Part shown: positions 5,827 to 7,092 of the stretch, piece by piece
Layout of the letters: every line of letters begins with the position of its first letter
Numbering within the stretch: position 1 is the stretch's first letter
Origin: Polaromonas sp.
GTDB lineage: Bacteria > Pseudomonadota > Gammaproteobacteria > Burkholderiales > Burkholderiaceae_C
Direction: 5' to 3'
Length of the DNA stretch: 7,092 nucleotides
NCBI GenBank assembly: GCA_023259235.1
Contig: JAHFQQ010000189.1
Span: 1 to 7,092, forward strand
Program-made: the position numbers and the translations under genes
Notes under the pieces: generated by a model
The model's input: the letters and a program-made list of their open reading frames with translations, nothing else
Told to the model about the DNA's origin: nothing
Databases searched by the model: none

Positions 5827-5923
5827 ATGCTGTACATATTAATGCACCGCAAACAATAGATTGGAAAAAATCGGCCAAAGCCCGCATACTTGATCCTTCC
5901 ATAACCCGCCAACAAGACATTTC
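5827..5923. promoter_or_regulatory. Divergent lysR-ilvD intergenic regulatory region
   Basis: The 97 bp between the lysR and ilvD start codons must hold the promoters of both transcripts and, by LysR-family convention, the regulator's binding site. It is AT-richer than the flanking genes. Beside the lysR start there is an imperfect dyad, TGC-N13-GCA (5828-5846), containing TGTACA and ATTAAT, a possible LysR operator and autoregulatory site. No transcription-attenuation leader peptide or terminator precedes ilvD. Operator assignment is inference. Confidence 0.45.
5861..5890 (+). promoter_or_regulatory. Candidate sigma-70 promoter for ilvD
   Basis: TTGGAA at 5861-5866 (4 of 6 to TTGACA) and CATACT at 5885-5890 (4 of 6 to TATAAT) are separated by 18 bp. 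This would place a start site near 5897 and a leader of about 27 nt before the ilvD ATG. The match is moderate and untested, and a LysR-dependent promoter often has weak elements like these. Confidence 0.35.
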
Positions 5924-7092
5924 ATGGACACCACCAAACCCAACCACCAGCTCAACTCCCGCAGCAAAAACATCACCGAAGGCAAATCGCGCGCGCCCAA
6001 CCGCTCCATGTACTACGCCATGGGCTACGAGGCCGACGACTTCAAGAAGCCCATGATCGGTGTCGCCAACGGCCACAGCACCATCACGCCGTGCAACAGC
6101 GGCCTGCAAAAGCTGGCGGATGCGGCCATTGCCGCCATTGAAGCGGGCGGCGGCAACGCCCAGGTCTTCGGCACCCCGACGATTTCCGACGGCATGGCCA
6201 TGGGCACCGAGGGCATGAAGTATTCGCTGGTCAGCCGCGAAGTGATTTCCGACTGCATCGAAACCTGCGTGCAGGGCCAGTGGATGGACGGTGTGCTGGT
6301 GATTGGCGGCTGCGACAAGAACATGCCCGGCGGCCTGATGGGCATGCTGCGAGCCAATGTACCTTCCATTTTTGTCTATGGCGGCACCATTTTGCCGGGA
6401 CACTACAAGGGCCAGGATCTCAACATCGTGAGCGTGTTCGAAGCGGTCGGTGAAAACGCGGCTGGGCGCATGAGCGACGAAGACCTGCTGCAAATCGAAC
6501 GCCGCGCCATTCCCGGCACGGGCAGCTGCGGTGGCATGTACACAGCCAACACCATGTCCAGCGCCTTTGAAGCACTCGGCATTTCACTGCCCTACTCCAG
6601 CACCATGGCCAACCCGCACGAGGAGAAAGTGGACTCGGCCAGGGAATCCGCCAGGGTCCTGATCGAGGCCATCAGAAAAGATATCAAGCCGCTTGACATC
6701 GTCACCAGGAAATCCATTGAAAACGCCGTGGCAGTCATCATGGCCATCGGTGGCTCGACCAACGCCGTACTGCACTTTCTGGCCATCGCACATGCGGCCG
6801 GCGTGGACTGGACGATTGAAGACTTCGAGCGCGTGCGCCAAAAAACGCCGGTACTGTGCGACCTGAAGCCTTCCGGCAAATACCTGGCGGTGGATTTGCA
6901 TCGCGCCGGCGGTATTCCGCAGGTCATGAAAATGCTGCTGGCCGCCGGACTTTTGCATGGCGACTGCCTGACTATTTCCGGCCAGACCATTGCACAGACG
7001 CTCAAGGACATACCCGATACGCCGCGTGCCGACCAGGACGTGATTCGTCCCATGAGCCGGCCCATGTACGCCCAGGGACACCTGGCCATCCT
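5924..7092 (+). CDS. ilvD: Dihydroxy-acid dehydratase (IlvD), C-terminus cut by window edge
   Basis: Dehydrates 2,3-dihydroxy-isovalerate and 2,3-dihydroxy-3-methylvalerate to the 2-keto acids that precede valine, isoleucine and leucine (and pantothenate). There are 389 complete codons; the family is about 555-570 residues, so about the last third is missing. Iron-sulfur ligands are visible: C57 in TPCN, C130 in GGCDKNMPG and C202 in GTGSCGGMYTANTM. D89 (ISDG) and D131 are expected metal ligands, and K132 is the lysine carbamylated in characterised enzymes. GGSTNAVLH and DLHRAGGIPQVM follow in the expected order. The TPCN/GSCGG pattern resembles IlvD enzymes with a [2Fe-2S] cluster rather than the E. 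coli [4Fe-4S] type; that assignment is from family knowledge. The ATG at 5924 gives MDTTKPNHQLNSRSKNITEG, a typical start before the conserved NRSMYYAMGY. No strong Shine-Dalgarno is seen. It is divergent from the LysR gene, its likely regulator. Confidence 0.97.
   Translation, partial: MDTTKPNHQLNSRSKNITEGKSRAPNRSMYYAMGYEADDFKKPMIGVANGHSTITPCNSGLQKLADAAIAAIEAGGGNAQVFGTPTISDGMAMGTEGMKYSLVSREVISDCIETCVQGQWMDGVLVIGGCDKNMPGGLMGMLRANVPSIFVYGGTILPGHYKGQDLNIVSVFEAVGENAAGRMSDEDLLQIERRAIPGTGSCGGMYTANTMSSAFEALGISLPYSSTMANPHEEKVDSARESARVLIEAIRKDIKPLDIVTRKSIENAVAVIMAIGGSTNAVLHFLAIAHAAGVDWTIEDFERVRQKTPVLCDLKPSGKYLAVDLHRAGGIPQVMKMLLAAGLLHGDCLTISGQTIAQTLKDIPDTPRADQDVIRPMSRPMYAQGHLAI

Noticed and set aside
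5810..6493. 227-codon open frame on the minus strand opposite the start of ilvD
   Set aside because: It is antisense to the conserved IlvD N-terminus with its Fe-S cysteines, and it overlaps the lysR start and the shared promoter region.
6584..7089. Two 165-codon minus-strand frames opposite ilvD
   Set aside because: Both are antisense to conserved IlvD sequence and lack any domain pattern.
1..7092. tRNA, rRNA, CRISPR array, insertion sequence, phage or defence genes
   Set aside because: No cloverleaf-like sequence, tandem spaced repeats, transposase motif or terminal inverted repeats were seen; nearly the whole window is accounted for by six ordinary genes.

Overview
The window is high-GC DNA with a gene order and protein style typical of a betaproteobacterium, most likely Comamonadaceae (Polaromonas/Rhodoferax/Acidovorax relatives). 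This rests on recognisable beta-type MatB, Lgt and IlvD sequences and on a short AGCTATCA...TAGCTG palindrome of a kind I remember as common in that family. No search was run, so the genus is inference.

Layout, left to right: (1) a three-gene minus-strand module for malonate use. It comprises matB (malonyl-CoA synthetase, C-terminus off the left edge), a crotonase-family gene, and malonyl-CoA decarboxylase (mcd). Transcription runs mcd -> crotonase -> matB. (2) A 200-bp gap carrying a palindromic repeat. (3) lysR and lgt, also minus strand, 19 bp apart and so probably co-transcribed; lgt is the essential prolipoprotein diacylglyceryl transferase. (4) A 97-bp divergent intergenic region. (5) ilvD (dihydroxy-acid dehydratase) on the plus strand, running off the right edge after 389 codons.

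How it works: MatB activates malonate with ATP and CoA to malonyl-CoA, and Mcd decarboxylates malonyl-CoA to acetyl-CoA. Together they convert malonate to acetyl-CoA and CO2. The crotonase between them has an incomplete catalytic glutamate pair, and its role is not evident. No malonate transporter or malonate-specific regulator lies in the window. LysR faces ilvD across a shared promoter region and is the natural candidate regulator of ilvD and of its own lysR-lgt transcript.

Most of the window is ordinary chromosomal metabolism, and I see no defence system, CRISPR array, tRNA, rRNA, insertion sequence or phage gene. The points worth a second look are: the single-glutamate crotonase in a malonate operon; a short dispersed palindrome present once between genes and once in frame inside the crotonase gene; and an Arg/Ala-rich, palindrome-bearing extra segment near the C-terminus of LysR.
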